Shown here piece after piece: positions 1 through 8,035 of a DNA stretch of 64,000 nt; within the stretch, counting starts at the first letter, position 1, and each line of letters starts with the position of its first letter. Origin of the DNA: Dolosigranulum pigrum ATCC 51524. Lineage in GTDB: Bacteria; Bacillota; Bacilli; Lactobacillales; Carnobacteriaceae_A. Made by a program: the position numbers and the translations under genes. The notes below the pieces were generated by a model, which searched no databases, had not been told where the DNA came from, and was given only the letters and a program-made list of their open reading frames with translations. The stretch is taken from positions 631,254-695,253 of the forward strand of contig NZ_JH601103.1 of the NCBI RefSeq assembly GCF_000245815.1, in the 5' to 3' direction.

Positions 1-216
1 TGAACCTTGGTTGTTATTTTGTTGGTTATTTTGGTCATTCTGTTGGTTTTGTTGTTGCTGTTGAGGTTGTTGCTGCTGTTGGTTTCCTTGGTTTTGTTGA
101 GCAGTTTGTTGTTGTTGAGGTTGTTGCTGTTGCTGTGGTTGTTGGTTGTTGTTACCACATGCTGCTAATACAAGTGCTGATCCAGAAACGAGTGCAAATT
201 TTGCTAATTTATTCAT
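1..216 (-). CDS. Gln/Asn-rich lipoprotein, N-terminal part only
   Basis: The gene runs off the left edge; 72 codons are visible, with ATG at 216-214 and a GGAGG ribosome site just upstream. The protein starts MNKLAKFALVSG and has a lipobox ending LAAC at residue 20, so it should be exported and lipid-anchored to the outer face of the membrane. Everything visible after the cysteine is low complexity: about 30 Gln and 12 Asn in 52 residues, with scattered Pro, Gly and Thr. I recognise no domain. The stretch may be a flexible linker between the membrane anchor and a folded domain outside the window. The lipoprotein start is clear; the function is unknown. Confidence 0.85.
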   Translation of the reverse strand, partial: MNKLAKFALVSGSALVLAACGNNNQQPQQQQQPQQQQTAQQNQGNQQQQQPQQQQQNQQNDQNNQQNNNQGS

Positions 217-513
217 AATAAAATTCCTCCAATAAATTTAATCTTTTTTTAAGGTACTGAGTTATTTTAGTCTTATATTATGAATTAAGTGTGAATTTGA
301 CGTGTAAAATACGTGAACTACCCCATTTTTAGTCAATTTAGGACTTTAGTCTTAGTTGTTTTCGATAACTTCTACAACTTTGGTCTTAGAGTGATAGCTG
401 ATATTGTGAGATAATTAATTTTTTTTAGCAAAGTGCGCATCTATCTAATCTATCTGTTATGAAATCTTATAGAGTATTAATGACTAGATTTAATGATAAC
501 TGATGATAGTCAC

Positions 514-527
514 TTGATAGAGATCAA
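514..527. promoter_or_regulatory. FNR/FLP-type operator
   Basis: The sequence TTGATAGAGATCAA is a perfect match to the TTGAT-N4-ATCAA consensus of FNR-family regulators, and the symmetry extends to CACTTGAT...ATCAAGTG (511-530). Its centre is about 52 bp before the predicted transcription start of the Crp/Fnr-family gene next door, which suggests autoregulation. Confidence 0.75.
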
Positions 528-537
528 GTGTAATAGA

Positions 538-566
538 TTAGACAAGCTTTATGATGACTGTATAAT
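538..566 (+). promoter_or_regulatory. Promoter of the FLP-like regulator gene
   Basis: TTAGAC (538-543) and TATAAT (561-566) are separated by 17 bp, just downstream of the FNR-type palindrome. Confidence 0.6.
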
Positions 567-629
567 CGGTCTGATATATTGTTACGCAGAGAGATGTTAG
601 GTAAAATAAAGAAGAAGGAGTGATTGGTA

Positions 630-1301
630 ATGAGTCATGAGTATTGTGTAGAGTTGGTCCCTATTTTTAATCATTTACCAAAAGAATCAATGGCACTAAT
701 TTCAAAGGTCGCACAACATAGAACGTATAAAAAAGATGATTATTTATTTCGAGCAGATGAATCTGGCGAGGCACTTTATATTGTTCATTCAGGTGAAGTG
801 CGCTTATTCCACTTGACGCATGAAGGAGATGAACAACTTTTGCGTGTGCTATATCCAGGTGATTTTACTGGAGAGTGGTCATTATTCAATACGGTGCAAA
901 ATGATGAAACGTTCGCGCAAGTAACAATGGATAGTGAGATTTGTGTGATTCCTGTTGATAAGTTTCAAGAGATGTTGTTGGATTATCCGCAAGTGGCTTT
1001 GAAATTACTGGAAGAGATGTCTCGTCGCTTGAGTCAATCACAAGAACAGACCATTCATATTGCTAATAGACCCATCGCGAAACGTTTAGCCTGGTACTTG
1101 ACGAGTGAGATAGGTCCAGATAGATCAACAGCAAAAGTACACTTACCATTGTCAAGAAAGGATTTAGCAACGTACCTTGGCACAACACCGGAGTCTATTA
1201 CGCGTGCCTTTAAGCAATTGGAAGAGCGTGGCTTAATAGACCAATTGAGCTCAGATGTGATTGTTGTTCCTGTTGTGGATGAATTGCGTTTATATATATA
1301 A
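630..1301 (+). CDS. Crp/Fnr-family redox regulator, FLP-like
   Basis: This 223-residue protein has an N-terminal cyclic-nucleotide-binding-like beta barrel (about 10-125), a dimer helix and a C-terminal winged helix (about 165-215). The recognition helix contains PESITRAF; the E-x-x-T-R pattern resembles the FNR residues that read TTGAT half-sites, and such a site lies upstream. It lacks an FNR-style cluster of cysteines and has only Cys6 and Cys105. That spacing closely resembles Lactobacillus casei FLP, which is known to use an intramolecular disulphide as a redox switch. I chose ATG 630 because GAAGGAG lies 9 bp upstream; the TTG at 624 is too close. Likely role: switching genes between aerobic and anaerobic growth. 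The target genes are unknown. Confidence 0.88.
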   Translation: MSHEYCVELVPIFNHLPKESMALISKVAQHRTYKKDDYLFRADESGEALYIVHSGEVRLFHLTHEGDEQLLRVLYPGDFTGEWSLFNTVQNDETFAQVTMDSEICVIPVDKFQEMLLDYPQVALKLLEEMSRRLSQSQEQTIHIANRPIAKRLAWYLTSEIGPDRSTAKVHLPLSRKDLATYLGTTPESITRAFKQLEERGLIDQLSSDVIVVPVVDELRLYI

Positions 1302-1435
1302 TAATGAGTAAAATAGTAAATAATAAATATTGACTAGAATGAGCTAACGTTTCTCTCTAAGTTGTCATGAGGCATTATAAGCCCGTACATTTATTTTTAT
1401 TTTTTCGTTAAAAAGATGATATAAGGAGATGGTTT

Positions 1436-1444
1436 TGGTATAAT
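1436..1444 (+). promoter_or_regulatory. Extended -10 promoter of the MscS gene
   Basis: TGGTATAAT is an extended -10 element located 24 bp before the start codon. No good -35 box precedes it. Confidence 0.5.
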
Positions 1445-1467
1445 GAAAATAGAAAGGTGAGTGTAAG

Positions 1468-2574
1468 ATGGTACAGATGATTGAGAATTTAAGAGACACA
1501 GGGTTATTATTTTGGATCGGAGCGATAGGTGGCTTTTTATTGATTTTAGCTGCTTGGGGAATATTACGTGTGATGATTTCACGCCGCGTGAAGTCTAATC
1601 GCCTAAAATCAATGTTGAATGTTGTATTGAATTGGGTAGGTGTGCTTGTAGTGGCAATCTATATTTTTCAATACTTGGGTCGAACAAGTTGGATGACCAG
1701 ACCATTATTTGCACTTGGGGAGACAGATGTAACGCCACAACTTATTATTGTGCTAGCATTCTCCGTCATTATTGCATATCGTCTATCAGGTATATTGACT
1801 GATCACATTTTGCCGAATATATATGAACGGTACAATATTGAAACAAGTGTAAGTGCAACGATTAATACGCTCGTTCATTATTCATTAATGATTATTATGG
1901 TAATTGTTGCCCTTAATTCATTAGGATTTAGCTTTACTAGTCTAGCGATCTTCGGTTCTGTTATCGGGGTTGGACTTGGTTTTGGATTACAAAATATCAT
2001 GAATAACTTTATTTCGGGTCTTATTATTTTATTCGACCGACCAATTCGTGTAGGAGACCGAGTAATTATTGATGACACATTTACTGATATTGAAGAGATA
2101 AAAATTCGACACACCATTGTAAGAACACGATTGAACGAACGTATTATTATTCCGAATTCCTACTTCTTGGAGAATAAATTTATTAACCGGTCGTATTCTA
2201 ATAAACGATTAAGAGTAACGGTTGAAGTGGGAATTGAGTATGGTGATAGTATTGAATTAGCGGATCAGCAATTACGTGAGGCGGTATATGATCTGCAGGA
2301 TACCGAATATGCGTATAAAGTGCGTGATCCACAACCTGAAGTTTATTGTGAGGCATTCGGTGATAATGATGTTCAGTTGAGATTGTTTTTCTGGATAGAT
2401 GATCAATCATCACAGACAGAGTTTATTTTACCAGATTTAGTTCGACGCAATATTTACAAACGTTTCTACGATGTTGGTTTGAACTTTGCTTTCCCACGTC
2501 GCGATCTGTATTTGGTTAACAGTAACTTCGGTGATGATAAAAAAATACCAAATGTAACAGAAGAACCAAGATAA
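1468..2574 (+). CDS. MscS-family mechanosensitive ion channel
   Basis: This 368-residue membrane protein has several N-terminal transmembrane segments. A glycine- and alanine-rich pore helix follows at about 165-185 (SVIGVGLGFGLQNIMNNF), then the MscS beta domain (LFDRPIRVGDRVIIDD) with the typical IPNSYF segment, and a soluble C-terminal domain. Known members open under membrane tension and release solutes during osmotic down-shock. The ATG at 1468 follows AGAAAGGTGAG. The next gene begins 39 bp downstream and may be cotranscribed, though it codes for an unrelated type of protein. The family call is firm; the ion preference cannot be read from the sequence. Confidence 0.93.
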   Translation: MVQMIENLRDTGLLFWIGAIGGFLLILAAWGILRVMISRRVKSNRLKSMLNVVLNWVGVLVVAIYIFQYLGRTSWMTRPLFALGETDVTPQLIIVLAFSVIIAYRLSGILTDHILPNIYERYNIETSVSATINTLVHYSLMIIMVIVALNSLGFSFTSLAIFGSVIGVGLGFGLQNIMNNFISGLIILFDRPIRVGDRVIIDDTFTDIEEIKIRHTIVRTRLNERIIIPNSYFLENKFINRSYSNKRLRVTVEVGIEYGDSIELADQQLREAVYDLQDTEYAYKVRDPQPEVYCEAFGDNDVQLRLFFWIDDQSSQTEFILPDLVRRNIYKRFYDVGLNFAFPRRDLYLVNSNFGDDKKIPNVTEEPR

Positions 2575-2613
2575 TATGAAATTTAGTAAACGTCTGGATT
2601 ACGGAGGGGAAAA

Positions 2614-3780
2614 ATGAATTTTTTATGGGTATCACCACATTATCCACCTAACTTTCAAACATTTATTGAAGCACTTGATAATACTGAGATGACCGTTTTG
2701 GGGATTGGTCAAGAACCGTATGATCATTTAAGTGATGTCTTAAAGGAGCATTTAACAGAATATTTTCGAGTAGATGATTTAGAAAATCGTGAAGAAGTTA
2801 TTCGAGCGGTTGCTTTCTTGATTTATAAGCATGGACCGATTGACCGGGTGGAATCTAATAATGAACACTGGTTAGAACTAGATGCGACTATTCGCGAACA
2901 ATTTAATATTGCTGGCTTACGGCCTAATGATTTAATCCCAACGCGTTATAAGTCTGAGATGAAGCGTTCATTCAAGGCGTGTGATGCGCCAGTTGTGGAT
3001 GGAGAATTGATAGCGGCGGTGAGTGAAATTGACGAAGCGATTGAAGCCTTAGGAGGACTGCCTGTTATTGCCAAGCCTGATAGTGGTGTTGGCGCCAGTG
3101 CAACTTATAAGTTAGAATCTAAAGCAGATGTGGCAGACTTTAAGCAAAGCTGGGCCGAGGAAGTGCCTTATTTCTTAGAGCCATTCGTAAGTGGTGAATT
3201 ATGTACGTATGATGGCTTGTTAGATCAAGAGGGGAATATTGTGTTCGAAGCGAGCTTTACGCACAATATACCAACATTGGATATTATGAATGAATCAACG
3301 GATATGTATATTGTGATTGATCGTGAGGTAGATCCTAAGTTACGTGAGATTGGGCGCCGTATTTTATCCGAATTCAATATGACAGAGCGGTTCTTCCACC
3401 TTGAGTTTTTCCGCTTGCCAGACGGGAACTATATTACCTTAGAGTACAATAATCGGATGACGGGTGGGTTTGTAATTGATGCGTACAATCATCTATTCTC
3501 ACATGATCTATTCAAACATTATGCCTTAGTGGTCAAAGATGAAGCCTTCGATAATCCGCACTTCAAGAAGCGATTAGGAGTCGTTGTGACACGCCGAAAC
3601 GAAACAAATTATCAGCATTCTCTTGATGAGATTTATCAACATTATGGTGACCGCGTGCGCGGTAGGGATGCGATTCGTGGCATTATTGCTGATATGCAAG
3701 GGGATCAGTGGATGTTGATCACCTGCGAAGACAAATCCGAAATTGACGAGATTGTTGAATTCACTCAAGCGACAAAATAA
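2614..3780 (+). CDS. ATP-grasp domain protein, substrate unknown
   Basis: The 388-residue protein has a carboxylate-amine ligase-like layout. There is an N-terminal pre-ATP-grasp region (about 1-110), then an ATP-grasp fold whose nucleotide loop reads IAKPDSGVGASATYKL. A central EPFVSGELCTYDG segment follows, and a late metal-binding segment reads LEYNNRMTGG. ATP-grasp enzymes join a carboxylate to an amine or thiol through an acyl-phosphate. The C-terminal region of about 100 residues has no domain I recognise. The substrate cannot be deduced, and the neighbours (MscS channel, glycolipid genes) give no pathway. GGAGGGG precedes ATG 2614. A bidirectional terminator follows. Confidence 0.85.
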   Translation: MNFLWVSPHYPPNFQTFIEALDNTEMTVLGIGQEPYDHLSDVLKEHLTEYFRVDDLENREEVIRAVAFLIYKHGPIDRVESNNEHWLELDATIREQFNIAGLRPNDLIPTRYKSEMKRSFKACDAPVVDGELIAAVSEIDEAIEALGGLPVIAKPDSGVGASATYKLESKADVADFKQSWAEEVPYFLEPFVSGELCTYDGLLDQEGNIVFEASFTHNIPTLDIMNESTDMYIVIDREVDPKLREIGRRILSEFNMTERFFHLEFFRLPDGNYITLEYNNRMTGGFVIDAYNHLFSHDLFKHYALVVKDEAFDNPHFKKRLGVVVTRRNETNYQHSLDEIYQHYGDRVRGRDAIRGIIADMQGDQWMLITCEDKSEIDEIVEFTQATK

Positions 3781-3783
3781 TAG

Positions 3784-3836
3784 AAAAATCGAGCAGAAGA
3801 CTTGTCAATTTATGGATGGTCTCCTGCTCGATTTTT
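3784..3836. terminator. Bidirectional terminator between convergent genes
   Basis: AAAAATCGAGCAG pairs with CTGCTCGATTTTT around a 27-nt interior. It serves the ATP-grasp gene on the plus strand and the glycosyltransferase operon on the minus strand, overlapping the last codon of the latter. Confidence 0.9.
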
Positions 3837-4848
3837 ATATGTTCTGGATGCAGTTTAGAGCAAGTTGGTAGTAAGATTTTAATTGTTGGCCAACTTGTTG
3901 GATGCTGCGTGATTGGGCGATTTTATAGCCAGGTTGGGTAAGTGAAGGTATTTTACCAGCTAATAGATCGTCCATTTGTACTTTGAAGTCTGCAAGTGAG
4001 TTTGCTTTGTAGATGTTTTTACCATGGCTAAATGGTGCGTTAAAAACAGGGATGTCACGGACAATGACGTTGGTTTGACTGGCGAGTGCTTCAAGTAATA
4101 CGATTCCTTCCGTTTCTTCATATGTCATGAAGAGGTAGAGATCACAGGCCTGATATGCAATGCGTAAGATATCGCGTTCTACATAGCCGGCAAAGGTTAA
4201 GTTAGGTAATTTAGTTTCGTAAGCAGCACGCACATCTTTGGGTAAATACGCTGGATTGGTATGTCCAAACCAAATAAATTCCTTGTCTGGACATTTCCGA
4301 GCTAATTCAACGAACTCAATAATTCCTTTACGCTTAATCGGAAGGCCGACTGAAATTACTAGTGGCTTATTGATGTCGCGACGGTAAGTGTTGTTAAATG
4401 TTGCGATTTCGTCAGCAGAGGCTTGCCAGTAATCGAGATCAATGCCGTTTGAGACAACTTTGATATCAGGCGTTAAGTTATACTGATCCAATAAATTTTT
4501 AGCATAGGTAGACGGTGTAATAATTAGGTCACCGCTATTATAACAACGACGAATCCACCGTTTAAAAAGAGGGGCAACTAAATTGGCACCGGTGAAAGAA
4601 TCTCTAAAATCTTCTTCTGTTGAGTGTGCATGATAAATAACGGCTTTACCTTGTCGTTTAGCCTGTTTTGCTTTTAAGTAAGATTGGGGGAAGATGGTGT
4701 TAATGTGGATGATATCGTAATCACCGGTATCTTCCAAGGTATAATCAATCCCGGCGGCATCCAGAGCAAGTTGTTGGTGCATCATTGCTCGACCTACACC
4801 ACTTTTTTCGATGGCATCTTGCATATCACTGTGGAGAAAAACTTTCAT
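3835..4848 (-). CDS. GT4 glycosyltransferase, probable glycolipid (diglycosyl-diacylglycerol) synthase
   Basis: The 337-residue enzyme has the two-domain GT-B fold. The N-terminal half includes IYHAHSTEEDFRDSF, and the C-terminal nucleotide-sugar half has the E-x7-E motif (EETEGIVLLEAL). The overall pattern resembles, from memory, the CpoA/BgsA/LafA group of lactic-acid bacteria. Those enzymes add the second sugar to monoglycosyl-diacylglycerol, the lipid anchor of lipoteichoic acid. It is the last gene of a three-gene minus-strand cluster containing a second GT4 enzyme, which supports a two-step glycolipid pathway. AAAGGCGAT precedes the ATG at 4848. The exact sugar and linkage cannot be told. 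Confidence 0.85.
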   Translation of the reverse strand: MKVFLHSDMQDAIEKSGVGRAMMHQQLALDAAGIDYTLEDTGDYDIIHINTIFPQSYLKAKQAKRQGKAVIYHAHSTEEDFRDSFTGANLVAPLFKRWIRRCYNSGDLIITPSTYAKNLLDQYNLTPDIKVVSNGIDLDYWQASADEIATFNNTYRRDINKPLVISVGLPIKRKGIIEFVELARKCPDKEFIWFGHTNPAYLPKDVRAAYETKLPNLTFAGYVERDILRIAYQACDLYLFMTYEETEGIVLLEALASQTNVIVRDIPVFNAPFSHGKNIYKANSLADFKVQMDDLLAGKIPSLTQPGYKIAQSRSIQQVGQQLKSYYQLALNCIQNI

Positions 4849-4860
4849 TATATCGCCTTT

Positions 4861-5460
4861 CTAAACAAATGTATTGAATATCCGAATAACAAATAATAAA
4901 CCGTACGAATAGGACAATAAAGTGAAGGGTTTGCCGGCAGAGAGGGCGAACATGAATGTTTTGAATTTCATGTTGGATAGTCCCGCTAAGTAGCATAAGA
5001 AATCAGCTGGGGTAACCGGGAAGAACATACTGCCAATAAATAATTTTTTGAAGCCTTCGCTTGATTCCAGCTTACCGATATATTTTTGGTATTGTTTCTC
5101 GCTGACGAGTGATCGGACTAAGGGGCGTCCATATTTTTTGGCCAAGAAGTAGTTCATGACCGATCCGATCATAATACCGATAAAGTTATAAAAAAAGCCA
5201 GGCACATGGCCAAAAACAACAATCCCGAGCGGAATGGTTAAGGCGCCTGGTATGATAGGGACAACGGTTTGGATAATTTGGATGATAATAAAAAAGAGAG
5301 GTGCTCCCGGACCGAATTTTCCAAGATAGTACTTCATTACGGTCTCATCGGTGAATAGGTTTCGGCGCCAAGCCCAAATAATAAAAATGACCGTACCGAC
5401 AATTCCTAAAATATTTAAGATATTAATAATTAAGCGTGATTGTTTTGTATTTATTTTCAT
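4861..5460 (-). CDS. TVP38/TMEM64 (DedA-like) membrane protein
   Basis: The 199-residue protein has five or six hydrophobic segments. The conserved core is of the SNARE-associated/VTT type, with proline- and glycine-rich stretches such as PIIPGALTIPLGIVVFG and a later FFPVTPADFLCYLAGLS. DedA and TVP38 proteins are linked to membrane-lipid transport or scrambling. Its place between two glycolipid glycosyltransferase genes fits a role in moving or organising lipid intermediates, but that is inference. The start lies 6 bp after the upstream gene with only a weak GGGTG ribosome site, so translational coupling is likely. It ends in TAG, 12 bp before the next gene. Confidence 0.85.
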   Translation of the reverse strand: MKINTKQSRLIINILNILGIVGTVIFIIWAWRRNLFTDETVMKYYLGKFGPGAPLFFIIIQIIQTVVPIIPGALTIPLGIVVFGHVPGFFYNFIGIMIGSVMNYFLAKKYGRPLVRSLVSEKQYQKYIGKLESSEGFKKLFIGSMFFPVTPADFLCYLAGLSNMKFKTFMFALSAGKPFTLLSYSYGLLFVIRIFNTFV

Positions 5461-5466
5461 GTCTGT

Positions 5467-6690
5467 TTACACCCAAACTTTGATAGTATCAACAACTTTT
5501 GATAACTGGCTTGTATGAGGATTGAGTTGTTGTGTCATGATATTTAATTTGATTGCTTGTCGGTAGATTAGACTTATTTTTTTAGCAAATTTTTCTGCTG
5601 AAAAATCTTCAATTGCTAATTGACGGGCTTTAACCCCCATATTGGACAAATTTTGACGATTATTTAACAGAGTTGTCAAATATTGTCTAAATTCATCAAA
5701 TTCTGTATAAGCATATCCATTTACTCCTGGGTAAAGTACGCCTTCTAAGCAGGTATCATAGCGACAAAGCAAAGGCGTGCCACTTAGTAAAGCTTCAATG
5801 TATGTCAAGCCTTGCGTTTCGCTCGTAGATGCACTGGTAAATATATCTGCCAATTGATAATATTTAGGGACATCAGTTGGATCAATCATACCGGCAAATT
5901 TGACTAAATCTTGGACACCGAGTGATTCGACCAAAGTCTTCAATTCTTGCGTATGCGGTCCATCACCACAAATAAGAAAAGTAGTCTGGTCTGGCTTGAT
6001 ATCAGCTAAGTAACGGATCACTTCATCGAGATTTTTTTCTTTAGCAACGCGCCCTAAGAAAAGAATGATTCGATCATCTGGCGCAATATTGTACTGTTCT
6101 TTTAAAGCGGCGTATTCTGAATTACTTAAGGTGTAATTAAATTTCTCAGTAGAAATACCGGTAGGCACGACTTGAATCGGTTGATCAACCTCATAACTTT
6201 CCAGTAATTGCTTGACTTTTTCAGTTGGGGCAACGACCATTTCAGCATGTTTTAAGATATATTTAGAAAAAACACTGACAAGTTTCTTGCCCCATTTTCG
6301 ATTCGGGGAGAAATAGTGCGTGTAGTCTTCATAAACGGTATGATAAGTGTGAATAATTGGAATATTCAACTTACGAGCGAATGTTTTGGCCATACGGAAA
6401 GTACTGAATTCACAGTGCGAATGGATAATATCAGGTTGCCAACGCAAAATATCAGTATAAATATCATTGTTCGTTGATAAGGTGAAGCGAGCGCCTGGAT
6501 ATATTTTGTTTATATTAAAGGATGAGGTAGACAAGACGTGGGATTCCATATTAATCTCAGAATCGTGGTCTAAGGTGAGCACACGAACATCGTGTCCTTG
6601 TGCTTCTAAAGCTTCTTTCAATGTTTCAATAGAAGTTACCACGCCATTAATCGTCGGTTTATATAAATCAGTGGTCATTAAAATTTTCAT
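5467..6690 (-). CDS. GT4 glycosyltransferase, probable monoglucosyl-diacylglycerol synthase
   Basis: The 407-residue GT-B enzyme begins MKILMTTDLYKPTINGVV, a typical opening of bacterial diacylglycerol glucosyltransferases. It then has IIHTYHTVYEDYTHYF and the C-terminal motif SETQGLTYIEAL. The expected reaction is transfer of glucose from UDP-glucose to diacylglycerol at the inner face of the membrane, giving the substrate for the second transferase in the cluster. Start choice: an upstream in-frame ATG at 6720 exists, but GAAGGGG lies 6-7 bp before the ATG at 6690, so 6690 is preferred. It is the first gene of the cluster. Confidence 0.85.
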   Translation of the reverse strand: MKILMTTDLYKPTINGVVTSIETLKEALEAQGHDVRVLTLDHDSEINMESHVLSTSSFNINKIYPGARFTLSTNNDIYTDILRWQPDIIHSHCEFSTFRMAKTFARKLNIPIIHTYHTVYEDYTHYFSPNRKWGKKLVSVFSKYILKHAEMVVAPTEKVKQLLESYEVDQPIQVVPTGISTEKFNYTLSNSEYAALKEQYNIAPDDRIILFLGRVAKEKNLDEVIRYLADIKPDQTTFLICGDGPHTQELKTLVESLGVQDLVKFAGMIDPTDVPKYYQLADIFTSASTSETQGLTYIEALLSGTPLLCRYDTCLEGVLYPGVNGYAYTEFDEFRQYLTTLLNNRQNLSNMGVKARQLAIEDFSAEKFAKKISLIYRQAIKLNIMTQQLNPHTSQLSKVVDTIKVWV

Positions 6691-6743
6691 AGGGATCCCC
6701 TTCCTGTCATGGATCAGCAAGCTGTTGTTTCCTAGTCAATGTC

Positions 6744-6749
6744 ATTATA
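6744..6749 (-). promoter_or_regulatory. Possible -10 box for the glycolipid cluster
   Basis: The minus strand reads TATAAT here, 54 bp upstream of the first glycosyltransferase start. No good -35 box is present at the usual distance. Confidence 0.35.
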
Positions 6750-6952
6750 CACATAACTAATTATAAGTATATCAGTCTCAAGTCCTAAAATTCAATTAAA
6801 TGATGAAAAAGATTATAAAATAGGTTAAAAAATATCACAGAGAGAGTAATCGTGGCTAAAATTCAGGAAAATAAGAGAAATTCTTAATATTTAGCCTATT
6901 TTTGTGTATAATAAAGGGGACGATGATACAGAATAGGGAGGAAACAAGTGAT

Positions 6953-7969
6953 ATGAGTCAAATTATTTTAACGGGAGACCGGCCAACAGGGAAATTACAT
7001 TTAGGGCACTATGTTGGATCGTTATCTAATCGAGTTAAATTGCAAAATGAAGGCGGTAAAGCGTTGTATGTCATGATTGCTGATCAGCAAGCTTTGACTG
7101 ACAATGCTAGAGAGCCTCGAAAAGTTCAAGAAAGTGTTTTACAAGTTGGATTGGATTATTTAGCAGTGGGACTTGATCCAGAGAAGACGACTATGTTTAT
7201 CCAATCACAAATCCCACAATTAGCTGAATTATCAGCGTACTATATGAACTTAGTGACCACTTCACGTTTGGAGAGAAACCCGACTGTTAAGTCCGAAATT
7301 CAACAGAAAAACTTTAATCAAAGTTTGCCAGTTGGTTTTTATGTGTATCCAATTAGTCAAGTGGCTGATATCACTGCCTTTAAAGCGACACACGTACCGG
7401 TAGGCGATGACCAGCAACCGATGATCGAGCAAGCTCGAGAAGTGGCCCGTGACTTTAATCGTATTTATGATCGTGATGTGTTAGTCGAGCCGGAAATTAT
7501 CTTGCCGCCAAAAGGACAAGGGCGTTTAGTCGGAATTGATGGGAAAGGAAAGATGAGTAAATCGCTGAACAACGGTATTTACTTATCTGATTCAGCTGAT
7601 GAGATTCAGAAAAAAGTAATGAGTATGTTCACTGATCCAAATCATATTCGCATTGAAGATCCGGGTCAAGTCGAAGGAAATGTTGTCTTCACATACTTAG
7701 ATGTCTTCGCCGATGATCAAGAAAAAGTTCAGGAATTAAAAGATCATTATGAGCGTGGGGGATTAGGAGATGTGAAAATTAAGCGTTACTTGAATGACAT
7801 TTTGCAAGCTAAGCTGAAACCTATTCGCGAACGTCGAGAAGAATTTGCTGCCAATCCTGATTATGTGATGAACATGTTAAAAGAAGGTAGTGAAAAAGCA
7901 GAGAAAGTAGCTGCGCAAACGTTAAAAGAAGTTAAAGATGCAATGGGAATCAATTATTTCGGACAGTAG
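6953..7969 (+). CDS. trpS: Tryptophanyl-tRNA synthetase
   Basis: The 338-residue class I synthetase charges tRNA-Trp with tryptophan. It has the HIGH-type signature GKLHLGHYVGS near the N-terminus and GKMSKSLNN as the KMSKS loop, plus the family segment MIADQQALTD. Its length is normal for TrpRS. ATG 6953 was chosen because it opens the conserved MSQIILTGDRPTG and has GGGAGG 11 bp upstream; an earlier in-frame start at 6902 lies on the -10 box (TATAAT, 6907-6912). I saw no T-box leader: only about 35 nt separate the predicted transcription start from the gene. It ends in TAG. Confidence 0.97.
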   Translation: MSQIILTGDRPTGKLHLGHYVGSLSNRVKLQNEGGKALYVMIADQQALTDNAREPRKVQESVLQVGLDYLAVGLDPEKTTMFIQSQIPQLAELSAYYMNLVTTSRLERNPTVKSEIQQKNFNQSLPVGFYVYPISQVADITAFKATHVPVGDDQQPMIEQAREVARDFNRIYDRDVLVEPEIILPPKGQGRLVGIDGKGKMSKSLNNGIYLSDSADEIQKKVMSMFTDPNHIRIEDPGQVEGNVVFTYLDVFADDQEKVQELKDHYERGGLGDVKIKRYLNDILQAKLKPIRERREEFAANPDYVMNMLKEGSEKAEKVAAQTLKEVKDAMGINYFGQ

Positions 7970-7995
7970 ATTTTTCCGTGAACTAAGAAGATATA

Positions 7996-8004
7996 TGGTA
8001 TACT
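7996..8004 (+). promoter_or_regulatory. Extended -10 promoter of the TspO-like gene
   Basis: TGGTATACT is an extended -10 element 31 bp before ATG 8036. No clear -35 box is seen. Confidence 0.5.
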
Positions 8005-8035
8005 AGATACAAAAAGAGAAAAGGAGTTGTTAAAG

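Larger units (their letters stand above)
217..629. other. Divergent intergenic region with TTAGTC repeats and FNR box
   Basis: This 413-bp gap separates two divergent genes. It holds four copies of a related motif reading TTTAGTCTTA or close to it: 265-275, 326-336 (TTTTTAGTCAA), 344-354 and 378-388 (CTTTGGTCTTA). Nearer the right-hand gene are a perfect FNR-type palindrome (514-527) and a sigma-A promoter. I found no convincing coding sequence. Confidence 0.5.
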
